From NCBI GenBank assembly GCA_964455285.1, contig CAYVVG010000098.1, positions 1 to 9,500 of the forward strand: a stretch of DNA of 9,500 nt, given 5' to 3'. Shown here one piece after another: positions 1 through 6,416 of this stretch. The position numbers and the translations under genes were made by a program. The stretch's first letter is position 1; the number at the start of each line of letters is the position of its first letter. Below the pieces are notes generated by a model, which worked only from the letters and a program-made list of their open reading frames with translations, had not been told where the DNA came from and searched no databases. This DNA is from CAIVAT01 sp964455285. GTDB lineage: Bacteria > Bacteroidota > Bacteroidia > Bacteroidales > FEN-979.

Positions 1-2169
1 GGAAGTGTCCGGATTATTGGAAATACATTCCGTCAGCGACGAAGTCACCACACAGGCGACCTGGTCGCCATCCGCCGGAACATACGTATAGGTTGCATTG
101 CTTGCATTGCCTGAATTGCCTGCATTCACCATCCATTTGTATTGCGGTGCACTTCCTGCATTGTTTGCATTTGCCGCAAAAGTGACCGCAGTTCCCGCAC
201 AAACGGTTGTGTCAGAGGCCGTGATGGTTACAAACACCGAATCGCCGGGATTTACCGTCACCGTGAAATCCGTCGTGTCCCCAACGCAGTTGCCGACCTT
301 GGGTACAACATGGTAAGTCACTACCCCCGGTGCGGCGGTTTGATTGACCAGCGCCTGGTCGATCACCAGGCCGGAATCGGCGCTGAAGCCCGTTACAGTG
401 CCCGAAATCAGTGAGGCGGTCCAGTGGAAGAGGGCGCCCGGTACGCCCGATGTGAGGGGAATGGCGGTGCTTTCGCCCGAGCAGATGGGTTTGTCGAGTT
501 GGGTGTTGGTGACCTGGGGAACTGCCGTGGTGGCTAGTTGCACGGTATCGAACCCTGAACAGCTATTCCCGTTGGTGACTTTCACGCAATAGGTGCCCGC
601 AAGCCCGGTAGTGAAAGATTGGTTGGTGCCGACCACCAGCCCGCTTCCCATATTGTTCCATTCGTAACTGCAGCCGGAACAGAAGCCGGCATCGAAGGTG
701 GCGGAATCGCCGGAGCAAACTGTTTGATCGGAACCTGCGTTTGGCTGGGGAACCGGGTAAATGGTGACGGCGCGCCAGGAGGTATCGGTGCGGTTATCGT
801 TGTGTCTCACATACAGCTCGATAGTGTATGTGCCCGGACTGGAAAACAGGTGATAAGGAGCCGGCTGAAACGAAACGTTTGCGGTGCCCGATGCCGGATC
901 ACCGAAGCTCCACCGGATGGTATCGGCCAGAGGCCAGATATCGCCCGAGAAATGCATGGAATCGTTCAGGCACCCGCTACCGGAGAAATGCAGATATGCT
1001 TTATATTTTTGGAGGAATTGTGAAAGGCCATACATTGCATAGTTCCCGTTTAATCCAATCGCATTCTTTACGAAATTGCAGCCGTTGCCACGTACCTCGG
1101 GATTTTGAATAACTCCAAGTGAATCCACACCGAAGATTGCGATGTAGATTTTTCCGTCCGGTCCTGATTGCAATCGGTTATAACTTTGAGATAAAATGGA
1201 ATCTACAATGTGAGTACTTTGAATAAATGAACCTGAATCAGTCAGCGTTGGATTGAATTGAAAAATGAGGCTCATCGGGAAATCCGGTGTTTGAGTATAG
1301 GGCCAGTATGCCGTGCCATACAGGATGTCCCCTTTTCTGGAAAACTCAAATCCCTCAAATCCATATAGTGAATCCCGATAGATCATACGGAAGGTAAAAG
1401 CCGGTGTAATTAATCCGGTTTCAGTATTGAAATCAGTAATTTCGGCAATGGAATTAAGCGTATAGTTTGTAATCAGCTTGTGACCATCCTGTGAAATCTC
1501 AATCTCACCAATGAAAAAAGGAATGCCTGAAGTGTCGGGTGTCGGAGTGATGAGGGTGGGGCTTATTATTGGAGAAGAAGAGATGCCCGAAGAGGTTATT
1601 CTATATGAAAGGTAACAATTCGGATTGATGTTTCTGCAAATGAGCCAGGTGTCCTTGTTGTTGTGATGTTTCGTTCCCGTAAGCCAATTGGCGACATTCT
1701 CCCCTCCCGGAACGGGGATGTTCTTCTGCCCGGCCACAATTCCGCCCAACCCCCCGTCCAGTTGCATATCAATAACCGAATAAAACAACCCTTGCGGAAA
1801 GGGAGGGAAGTTATATGTTCCCATGTAAAATAAATAATACAAGGAATCACTTTTCAAATCCTTAACAGCATAACAACTTTGGGAATTTGACATTTCGCCA
1901 ACTAATCCCGATCCGTTCAGCATGGGAGCATTGTTACGGTTCCAAACGGTCATTCCTTCAGAGTAAAACAACAGCCGCCCGATGGAATCGGATACGCTGA
2001 TCGATGATTCAGGGCAATACAATGCACTTCCGGATATAGAAACCGGCGGTAGTGTGGAAAAATCCAACCCAGCATGATTTCCAAACCGCCATTGGTTCCA
2101 TTCATCCTGAGAATAAGAAAGAAAGGGCAAAATAAACATCAACAGGCAATATTTTACCCTTTCTGCCAT
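1..2169 (-). CDS. Large secreted beta-propeller / PKD / Ig-like surface protein (C-terminus cut off)
   Basis: An open frame of 723 codons runs from ATG 2169-2167 to the left edge with no stop, so the C-terminus is missing. Residues 1-20 (MAERVKYCLLMFILPFLSYS) form a signal peptide, probably cleaved before QDEW. The next ~370 residues start DEWNQWRFGNHAGLDF and carry phrases such as SISDSIGRLLFYSEGMTVWN-type text and QSGPDGKIYIA, which I recognise from secreted Bacteroidota proteins with a predicted beta-propeller. A PKD domain follows (~394-472; IRWSFGDPASG, YHLFSSPGTYTIELYV). Then come three Cys-containing PKD-like/Ig-like modules (~473-551, ~552-642, ~643-723), starting around TVCSGDSATF, PICSGESTAI and TVCAGTAVTF. 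Such proteins usually end in a type IX secretion or gliding-motility-associated C-terminal domain, which would lie outside the window. The role is probably cell-surface or adhesin-like; the substrate is unknown. The gene lies 3 nt after a small secreted-protein gene, suggesting co-transcription. GC content is ~40% over the propeller and ~60% over the PKD/Ig part. Confidence 0.88.
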   Translation of the reverse strand, partial: MAERVKYCLLMFILPFLSYSQDEWNQWRFGNHAGLDFSTLPPVSISGSALYCPESSISVSDSIGRLLFYSEGMTVWNRNNAPMLNGSGLVGEMSNSQSCYAVKDLKSDSLYYLFYMGTYNFPPFPQGLFYSVIDMQLDGGLGGIVAGQKNIPVPGGENVANWLTGTKHHNNKDTWLICRNINPNCYLSYRITSSGISSSPIISPTLITPTPDTSGIPFFIGEIEISQDGHKLITNYTLNSIAEITDFNTETGLITPAFTFRMIYRDSLYGFEGFEFSRKGDILYGTAYWPYTQTPDFPMSLIFQFNPTLTDSGSFIQSTHIVDSILSQSYNRLQSGPDGKIYIAIFGVDSLGVIQNPEVRGNGCNFVKNAIGLNGNYAMYGLSQFLQKYKAYLHFSGSGCLNDSMHFSGDIWPLADTIRWSFGDPASGTANVSFQPAPYHLFSSPGTYTIELYVRHNDNRTDTSWRAVTIYPVPQPNAGSDQTVCSGDSATFDAGFCSGCSYEWNNMGSGLVVGTNQSFTTGLAGTYCVKVTNGNSCSGFDTVQLATTAVPQVTNTQLDKPICSGESTAIPLTSGVPGALFHWTASLISGTVTGFSADSGLVIDQALVNQTAAPGVVTYHVVPKVGNCVGDTTDFTVTVNPGDSVFVTITASDTTVCAGTAVTFAANANNAGSAPQYKWMVNAGNSGNASNATYTYVPADGDQVACVVTSSLTECISNNPDTS
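93..128 (-). repeat. Four 9-nt tandem units inside an Ig-like module
   Basis: Four imperfect 9-nt units (TTGCATTGC, TTGCATTGC, CTGAATTGC, CTGCATTCA on the plus strand) encode an Asn/Ala/Gly/Ser stretch (NAGNSGNASNA) on the minus strand. The first two units are identical. The repeat sits where family members have a loop between the YxW-like strand and the TYTY strand, so it looks like a small in-frame loop expansion. Any change by whole units would keep the frame. Confidence 0.6.
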
Positions 2170-2172
2170 TTT

Positions 2173-2544
2173 TCAGAAGCTTGATAAATGGTAAAAATCA
2201 TTGTTGCTGTAATAGTCGGAATCGAATAAACCCGGTGGGGAAATTATAACGTTCTCACGGAGAACACCGTTTTCATAGACCTTTATCCGATAGAAATATA
2301 GGTCGTCATAAATCTCAAAGGGAACTCCTAATAAATCTATTTCACTATCCCCCAAAGCAACAGGAAATGAGGTCAATGAACTCGACCATTGAGGCCCCCC
2401 GTCATAATACAGAATTACATCAACCGTATAATTACTGGTTGGACTAGAATCAACAATTCTCAAGTACAGCACTCCTGATCCAAAAGTCAGGTTGCAAAGG
2501 AACGATAGAATACAAACCAGAATAATCCTATTTAAGGTTTTCAT
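2173..2544 (-). CDS. Small secreted protein of unknown function
   Basis: This encodes 123 residues from ATG 2544-2542 to TGA 2175-2173. A TTG three codons upstream could also open the frame, but the ATG begins a standard signal peptide (MKTLNRIILVCILSFLCNLTFG) and is preferred. The mature part is about 100 residues, acidic and rich in Tyr, Ser, Asp and Val (for example YTVDVILYYDGGPQW, DDLYFYRIKVYENG and DSDYYSNNDFYHL). The alternating pattern suggests a beta-strand-rich extracellular fold. I do not recognise a family and assign no function. Its stop lies 3 nt before the start of the large surface protein, so the two are probably translated from one mRNA and may act together outside the cell. 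Its low GC content (~40%) matches the propeller part of the neighbour and differs from the efflux operon to the right. Confidence 0.7.
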   Translation of the reverse strand: MKTLNRIILVCILSFLCNLTFGSGVLYLRIVDSSPTSNYTVDVILYYDGGPQWSSSLTSFPVALGDSEIDLLGVPFEIYDDLYFYRIKVYENGVLRENVIISPPGLFDSDYYSNNDFYHLSSF

Positions 2545-2550
2545 AATAGA

Positions 2551-2558
2551 CAAATTTA
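2551..2558 (-). promoter_or_regulatory. Candidate -7 promoter element for the small secreted protein operon
   Basis: On the minus strand the sequence TAAATTTG matches the Bacteroidota -7 consensus TAnnTTTG exactly. It ends 6 nt before the ATG at 2544, so the transcript would be almost leaderless. I see no clear TTG-type -33 element at the usual spacing, and an 8-mer this AT-rich can occur by chance in this region, so support is weak. Confidence 0.25.
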
Positions 2559-2663
2559 CAGTGAATAAAGAAATTACGTGAATTTATAAAGAGTTTTTGA
2601 ATGAAAATATTTCCCAAAATTTCATCAAGATGGGAAAATTATAACCCCGCCATCATGTACGAA

Positions 2664-2696
2664 TCCGCCTGCATTCCATGATTTCATGCAGGCGGA
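2664..2696. repeat. Perfect 11-bp inverted repeat (hairpin)
   Basis: TCCGCCTGCAT (2664-2674) and ATGCAGGCGGA (2686-2696) are perfect reverse complements around an 11-nt loop. The stem is GC-rich within AT-rich surroundings. Neither strand has a T run directly 3' of the stem: the plus side continues AAAAAGG and the minus side TTCGTAC. It is therefore not a standard intrinsic terminator. It lies between two divergent transcription units, where no gene end needs terminating. Confidence 0.7.
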
Positions 2697-2798
2697 AAAA
2701 GGCTAAAGTTGTTCTTGCCAAGGGTATGAATGGTCGTCACCATGTATTTTTTTTTCATCTCATGCCCGACCTCTAAGGTATATAAGAAAAATATGATT

Positions 2799-2827
2799 GT
2801 CAACGGCAAAAAGTTGACTTTTTTTTT
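2799..2827 (+). terminator. Weak stem-loop followed by nine T
   Basis: GTCAAC (2799-2804) and GTTGAC (2813-2818) form a 6-bp stem around an 8-nt A-rich loop, followed directly by nine T (2819-2827). A second small stem, TTCCGA/TCGGAA (2826-2831 and 2835-2840), overlaps the T run. The shape fits an intrinsic terminator on the plus strand, but the stem is weak and no plus-strand gene lies upstream. It would only matter for an unannotated leader or small RNA. Confidence 0.2.
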
Positions 2828-2901
2828 CCGAAAATCGGAATGTTTTTATCCCTCCTGAAATGTTATGCATCTGTAAATCAGTAAAATGATAAAATTTCTC
2901 C

Positions 2902-2930
2902 GGTCCGGATCCGGGACCTGGATTTTTTTT
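2902..2930 (+). terminator. GC-rich stem-loop followed by eight T
   Basis: GGTCC (2902-2906) and GGACC (2914-2918) can pair, and the overlapping CCGGATCCGG (2905-2914) is a perfect palindrome. After four bases comes a run of eight T (2923-2930). This resembles a short intrinsic terminator or attenuator reading rightward, about 140 nt before the kinase start. No upstream plus-strand gene is visible, so its role is open. Confidence 0.3.
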
Positions 2931-2963
2931 AGAACAGGTGCAAAAAGTGGATACTGCCAACTT

Positions 2964-2998
2964 CCATCGGCAAAAACCAACTATCCGTCGGCAAATAC
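2964..2998 (+). promoter_or_regulatory. Direct repeat with 21-bp period, candidate LytTR regulator binding site
   Basis: CCATCGGCAAAAAC (2964-2977) and CCGTCGGCAAATAC (2985-2998) match at 12 of 14 positions and are offset by exactly 21 bp, two helical turns. LytTR regulators such as AgrA and YpdB are known to bind pairs of direct repeats with this period; from memory the YpdB half-site also starts with GGC. The pair ends 43 bp before the putative -7 element of the kinase gene, a normal place for an activator. A LytTR regulator is encoded in the same operon. A further GGCAAAAA core occurs at 2805-2812. That this regulator binds here is inference. Confidence 0.4.
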
Positions 2999-3041
2999 GG
3001 GGTGTACGCCTATTTTCCGGAACGGCTGCCCCGGATTGTGA

Positions 3042-3049
3042 TACTTTTG
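3042..3049 (+). promoter_or_regulatory. Candidate -7 promoter element of the kinase-regulator operon
   Basis: TACTTTTG fits the Bacteroidota -7 consensus TAnnTTTG exactly and lies 22 nt before the GTG start, leaving a short leader of perhaps 15 nt. No clear -33 TTG motif is seen about 20 nt upstream, which would fit a promoter that needs an activator bound at the direct repeat 2964-2998. Confidence 0.4.
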
Positions 3050-3071
3050 CGGTTGCATTCAATGAATAACC

Positions 3072-4118
3072 GTGGAGAAGAATCCCCGCAAACGCCTGAA
3101 ATCCTACACCCTGCTGATCCACCTCCTGGTCTGGGTCGCCTTCCTGCTCATCCCGCTGATCTTTATCGAATCGGCAACGGGGCGCGAACGGTTCATGATC
3201 ATGGGTTGGTTCCAGCAACTGCTCATGGCGCTCTACTTCTACTACAACTTCCTCTGGCTCGTCCCCCGCTTCCTGCTGCGCAGGCGGGGCTGGCGCTATG
3301 CGGGGATGCTGCTCCTCGGACTGGTGGCGATCAGTATGCTGAACGTGCTCTTCGCGCGTTACGCCCTGCCCGAGCTGCAGGTGTTTCCGCCGCGCCGTCA
3401 CCACGGCTTCGACTTCTGGCGCACCGCCACCTTTCCCCTCTACCCGGCCACCCTCGCCTTCGCCCTCAGCAGCGCCGTGAGGCTGATGATGGAATGGCTC
3501 GCGACCGAACGCCAGAAAAAGGAGATGGAGTCGGAAAAACTCACCTCCGAACTGGCCTTCCTCAAATCGCAGGTCAACCCGCATTTCCTTTTCAACACGC
3601 TCAACAACATCTGCTCCCTCGCCCGCAAGAAATCGGACGAGACGGAAAACGCCATCATCAAGCTCTCGCAGATCATGCGCTACATGCTGCAGGATTCGAA
3701 AGATGAAAAGGTGAGCCTGGCGAAGGAGGTGGAATACCTGCAGAGCTATATCGAACTCCAGCGGATGCGCCTTCCCGGACAGGTAACGGTGGAATTCGCC
3801 CTGGAAGGCAACCCGGAGCTGGTCTCCATCGAGCCGCTGCTGCTCATCCCCTTCGTCGAAAACGCCTTCAAGCACGGGGTGAGCTGCCAGGAGGCGTCGG
3901 CGATCGGCATCCGGCTGACCTGTACGGCACAATCGCTCTCCTTTTCCGTCACCAACCGCATCGCCCGGCAGCAGGGCGACCTCATCGAACAGGGCTCGGG
4001 CATTGGGCTGAAAAACGTGATGCGGAGGCTCGAACTGCTCTACCCGGAAAAACACCGGCTGGAGATCACCGAACATGACGACCATTACCTTGTGAACCTT
4101 GAAATCACGGTCCGATGA
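3072..4118 (+). CDS. LytS/YehU-type membrane sensor histidine kinase
   Basis: The protein has 348 residues. The start is GTG at 3072, because an in-frame TGA lies at 3063-3065 and there is no ATG in this frame nearby; the ATG at 3062 belongs to another frame. Four membrane segments are visible at about 11-31, 45-68, 74-95 and 119-139, followed by a short coiled coil (~144-168). The His-kinase domain of the LytS family (Pfam His_kinase type) starts at SQVNPHFLFNTLNN, with H171 the likely phosphoacceptor. The ATP-binding part shows the N box FVENAFKHG (261-269) and the G box GSGIGLKN (308-315). It is expected to sense a membrane or envelope signal through the 4-TM region, since no extracellular sensor domain is present, and to phosphorylate the LytTR regulator whose gene overlaps its stop by 4 nt (ATGA). 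The ligand is unknown. Confidence 0.93.
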   Translation: MEKNPRKRLKSYTLLIHLLVWVAFLLIPLIFIESATGRERFMIMGWFQQLLMALYFYYNFLWLVPRFLLRRRGWRYAGMLLLGLVAISMLNVLFARYALPELQVFPPRRHHGFDFWRTATFPLYPATLAFALSSAVRLMMEWLATERQKKEMESEKLTSELAFLKSQVNPHFLFNTLNNICSLARKKSDETENAIIKLSQIMRYMLQDSKDEKVSLAKEVEYLQSYIELQRMRLPGQVTVEFALEGNPELVSIEPLLLIPFVENAFKHGVSCQEASAIGIRLTCTAQSLSFSVTNRIARQQGDLIEQGSGIGLKNVMRRLELLYPEKHRLEITEHDDHYLVNLEITVR

Positions 4119-4831
4119 AGATCCGTTGCCTGGCGATCGACGATGAGATGCTGGCCCTCGAACTCCTCGGCGACAACATCGCCAAGGTTCCCTTCCTGGA
4201 ACTGGTGAAGCCGTGCCGCAGCGCGATGGAGGCGATGGAGGTGCTGCAATCGCAGGCCATCGACCTGCTCTTCCTCGACATCCAGATGCCCGGCATCTCG
4301 GGGATCCAGCTGTTGCGGAGCCTGCCGCAGAAGCCGCTGGTGATCATGACCACCGCCTTCTCAAGTTACGCCGCCGAAGGATTCGACCTCGACGTGATCG
4401 ACTACCTGCTGAAACCATATTCCTTCGACCGTTTCCTGAAAGCGGTCAACAAGGCGCACGAATACCTCGGCCTGCGCGAACGCGCCGCCGGAACGCCGGG
4501 CCCGAAAGATATTGTGGCCGCCCCCGGCTACCTCTTCGTAAAGGCCGATTACCGGCTGTACAAGATCGACCTGGAGGATATCCTCTATATCGAGGGATTG
4601 AAAGATTATGTGAAGATCTATACCGGCGAAAAGCCTGTCGTGTCGCAGATCAGCATGAAGGCCCTGGAGGAGAAGCTCCCGCCCGACAAGTTTCTCCGGG
4701 TGCACCGCTCTTACATCGTCGCCTTCCGCAGGATCGGCTCGATCCAGAAGAACCAGGTGACCGTGGGGGGCAAGGATATCCCCGTTGGGGAAGGATACCG
4801 CGACGAACTTTTTAAAAGGATCAAAGAATGA
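4115..4831 (+). CDS. LytTR-family response regulator
   Basis: The protein has 238 residues and starts at an ATG that overlaps the kinase stop (ATGA), implying coupled translation. The N-terminal receiver domain (~1-120) shows the acidic pair D9-D10, phosphoacceptor D55 in LLFLDIQMPG, the T80 region (IMTTAF) and K100 in LLKPY, so all catalytic positions are present. A linker (~121-138) leads to a LytTR DNA-binding domain (~139-236) with the typical patterns DILYIEGLKDYVKIY and FLRVHRSYIV. It is the cognate partner of the preceding kinase and probably a transcription activator of this operon. The direct repeat at 2964-2998 is a candidate target. A repeat-rich gap of about 240 nt separates it from the efflux genes. 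Confidence 0.95.
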   Translation: MKIRCLAIDDEMLALELLGDNIAKVPFLELVKPCRSAMEAMEVLQSQAIDLLFLDIQMPGISGIQLLRSLPQKPLVIMTTAFSSYAAEGFDLDVIDYLLKPYSFDRFLKAVNKAHEYLGLRERAAGTPGPKDIVAAPGYLFVKADYRLYKIDLEDILYIEGLKDYVKIYTGEKPVVSQISMKALEEKLPPDKFLRVHRSYIVAFRRIGSIQKNQVTVGGKDIPVGEGYRDELFKRIKE

Positions 4832-4834
4832 AAT

Positions 4835-5062
4835 ACCCCACCCCGGCCCCGGAGGGTGACTTAAAAGTCAAAAATAACCGCAGAGGCGCAGAGACGCAAA
4901 GAAATAAGAAATTGATTTATAGATCTCTGCGTCTCTGCATCTCAGGAGAGTCACCCCATCCCCGGCCCTTCCCCAAACAGGGAAGGGGGAAATTCTCTGC
5001 GTCTCTGCGTCTCTGCGGTTATTTTTATCTTGCATGACAGACCTCCCGGGGGGGGTGACTCT
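4835..5062. repeat. Cluster of interlocked intergenic inverted repeats (two repeat types)
   Basis: This fills most of the gap between the regulator and tolC-like genes. Type A is built from a period of roughly 8 nt (CTCTGCGT/ACGCAGAG). Its left arm 4870-4903 and right arm 4993-5026 match at 32 of 34 positions as reverse complements, and a third arm at 4923-4945 can pair with the left arm through a short loop. Type B is C/G-rich. AGAGTCACCCC (4947-4957) and GGGGTGACTCT (5052-5062) are perfect inverted copies, with an inner stem CCCTTCCC/GGGAAGGG (4966-4973 and 4980-4987) and a compact relative at 4835-4861. The arms occur in the order A, B, A', B', so one element appears inserted into another. 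Similar repeats are common between genes in Bacteroidota. No transposase or coding capacity is seen. Confidence 0.8.
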
Positions 5063-5074
5063 AAAACGAAAACC

Positions 5075-6415
5075 ATGAAACGTATAATGCGGATATCTCT
5101 CCTGCTCTTCCTCCTGGCCGCAGGGACAAGCATGGCGCAGAAACCCTGGACCTTCCGGCAATGCCTCGACACGGCACTGCTGAGGAACCTCACGGTGAAC
5201 CAGACCCGGATGAGCCACGAGCTGAACAAGGTGACCCTGAAGCAGTCGCTGGCGGGACGGATCCCCAGCCTCAGCGCCAGCGCCGGCGAAGGCCTGAGCA
5301 TCGGGAAAAACATCGACCCCACCTCGAACGCCTACATCACCGAAGGCAATACCACCACCAACCTGGGGGTAAGCAGCAGCGTCAACCTCTTCAACGGGTT
5401 CCAGACGGCCAACACCATCCGGCAGAACCGAATCCTGGTCAGCGCCGGGGAGAGCGACATCGAAAAAGCGAAGAACGACGTCACGCTGAACATCACCCAG
5501 GGGTACCTGCAGGTGCTTTTTGCCCGCGAGATCCTGCAGGCAGCCCGCAGCCAGGCGGAAGCATCGGCCGCCCAGGTGGAACGCACCGGGAAGATGGTCA
5601 ACGCCGGCAAGTCGCCCGAAAGCGACCTGCTCCAGGTCCAATCGCAGCTGGCCACCGACAACCTCTCGGTCATCACCGCCGAGAACAACCTCGACCTTGC
5701 CAAAGTGACGCTGATGCAGCTGATGGATATCCCGGTGGATGATGTTTTTGACATCGAAACGCCCGTCCTGGAAGAGATTTCGCCATCACCGGCGCTTACC
5801 CGCGACCAGATCTATGTGAAATCGTTGCAGGCACAGCCCCAGGTGGCAGCCGCCACTTTACGGACCAGCGCCTCGGAGATGGCGCTGAAGGTGTCGGAAG
5901 GGGCCCGCTGGCCGCGTGTGTCCCTGGGGGCCAACGTCAGCAGCAGCTATTCGTCGAGCAGGAAGACCGGCCCCGGGAACTCGCAGGCCTATCCCTTCAC
6001 CGACCAGATCTGGGACAACCTGGGGCAGTCGCTGTCGCTGGGAGTGTCGATCCCCATATACAGCAACCGGCAGGTGCGGAGCAACATCGAAAAAGCCCGC
6101 ATCAACCGTATCAACTCGCAGCTCAGCGAGCAGAATGTGAAGAATACCCTGCGCAAGACCATCGAGCAAACCTTCACCGACCTGCGGGCGGCGGGCAAGA
6201 AGTACGACGCGGTCAAACAGCAGGTAACGGCCGTGGAATCGGTTTACCGGAGTGCCGAGCAGAAGTTTTCGGTGGGAGTGATGAGCGCCACCGATTTTCT
6301 CATCCAGAAGAACAACCTCTCGCAGTCGCAATCTTCGTTGATCCAGGCGAAGTTCGATTATATTTTCAAGCAGAAGATCCTGGATTTTTACCAGGGACAG
6401 GCGATCACGTTCTAG
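5075..6415 (+). CDS. TolC-family outer-membrane efflux channel
   Basis: The protein has 446 residues and starts at ATG 5075. The frame is open further upstream to a TTG at 5030, but that extension lies in the repeat and would precede a clean signal peptide, so it is rejected. Residues 1-21 (MKRIMRISLLLFLLAAGTSMA) are the signal peptide, cleaved before QKPW. Two outer-membrane-efflux-protein repeats follow (~25-215 and ~235-440). Visible signatures are WTFRQCLDTALLRNLTV, the beta-strand block VSSSVNLFNGFQTANTIRQ, the helical IEKAKNDVTLNITQGYLQVLFA, and in the second repeat LSLGVSIPIYSNRQVRSNI. A trimer would form the outer-membrane barrel and periplasmic tunnel for the pump encoded just downstream. 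The start is preceded by an A-rich leader (TAAAACGAAAACC) rather than a Shine-Dalgarno site. Confidence 0.94.
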   Translation: MKRIMRISLLLFLLAAGTSMAQKPWTFRQCLDTALLRNLTVNQTRMSHELNKVTLKQSLAGRIPSLSASAGEGLSIGKNIDPTSNAYITEGNTTTNLGVSSSVNLFNGFQTANTIRQNRILVSAGESDIEKAKNDVTLNITQGYLQVLFAREILQAARSQAEASAAQVERTGKMVNAGKSPESDLLQVQSQLATDNLSVITAENNLDLAKVTLMQLMDIPVDDVFDIETPVLEEISPSPALTRDQIYVKSLQAQPQVAAATLRTSASEMALKVSEGARWPRVSLGANVSSSYSSSRKTGPGNSQAYPFTDQIWDNLGQSLSLGVSIPIYSNRQVRSNIEKARINRINSQLSEQNVKNTLRKTIEQTFTDLRAAGKKYDAVKQQVTAVESVYRSAEQKFSVGVMSATDFLIQKNNLSQSQSSLIQAKFDYIFKQKILDFYQGQAITF

Positions 6416-6416
6416 A

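Larger units (their letters stand above)
2545..3071. other. Divergent intergenic region, no gene seen
   Basis: These 527 bases separate the minus-strand surface-protein genes from the plus-strand kinase gene. The region is AT-rich with many homopolymer runs. I see no tRNA-like or protein-coding stretch: the open frames here are short or are tails of antisense frames from the kinase gene. It contains an 11-bp hairpin (2664-2696), two stem-loops followed by T tracts (2799-2827 and 2902-2930), a direct repeat with 21-bp period (2964-2998) and a promoter-like element (3042-3049), each listed separately. Confidence 0.6.

Noticed and set aside
98..1112. Several plus-strand open frames of 70-135 codons in the left arm
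   Set aside because: They lie opposite the continuous 723-codon surface-protein frame and show no signal peptide or domain pattern.
3002..3706. 234-codon plus-strand frame overlapping the kinase start, including the ATG at 3062
   Set aside because: It is in a different frame from the kinase, and its translation is Pro/Ala/Arg/His-rich without domain features, so the ATG at 3062 is not the kinase start.
2760..4085. 441-codon open frame on the minus strand across the kinase gene
   Set aside because: It is antisense to a clear histidine kinase with all motifs, and its translation is His/Arg/Glu-rich low-complexity text typical of antisense frames in GC-rich genes.
4870..5026. Possible CRISPR array
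   Set aside because: The repeated CTCTGCGT-type units are short, face each other as inverted arms and lack regular spacers.
4835..5062. Insertion sequence or transposon
   Set aside because: No transposase, no coding capacity and no clear target-site duplication; it fits a non-coding intergenic repeat better.
5030..5074. Upstream extension of the tolC-like gene to a TTG start
   Set aside because: It would place a Pro/Gly-rich stretch, encoded by the intergenic repeat, ahead of a complete signal peptide. ATG 5075 gives a normal export signal.
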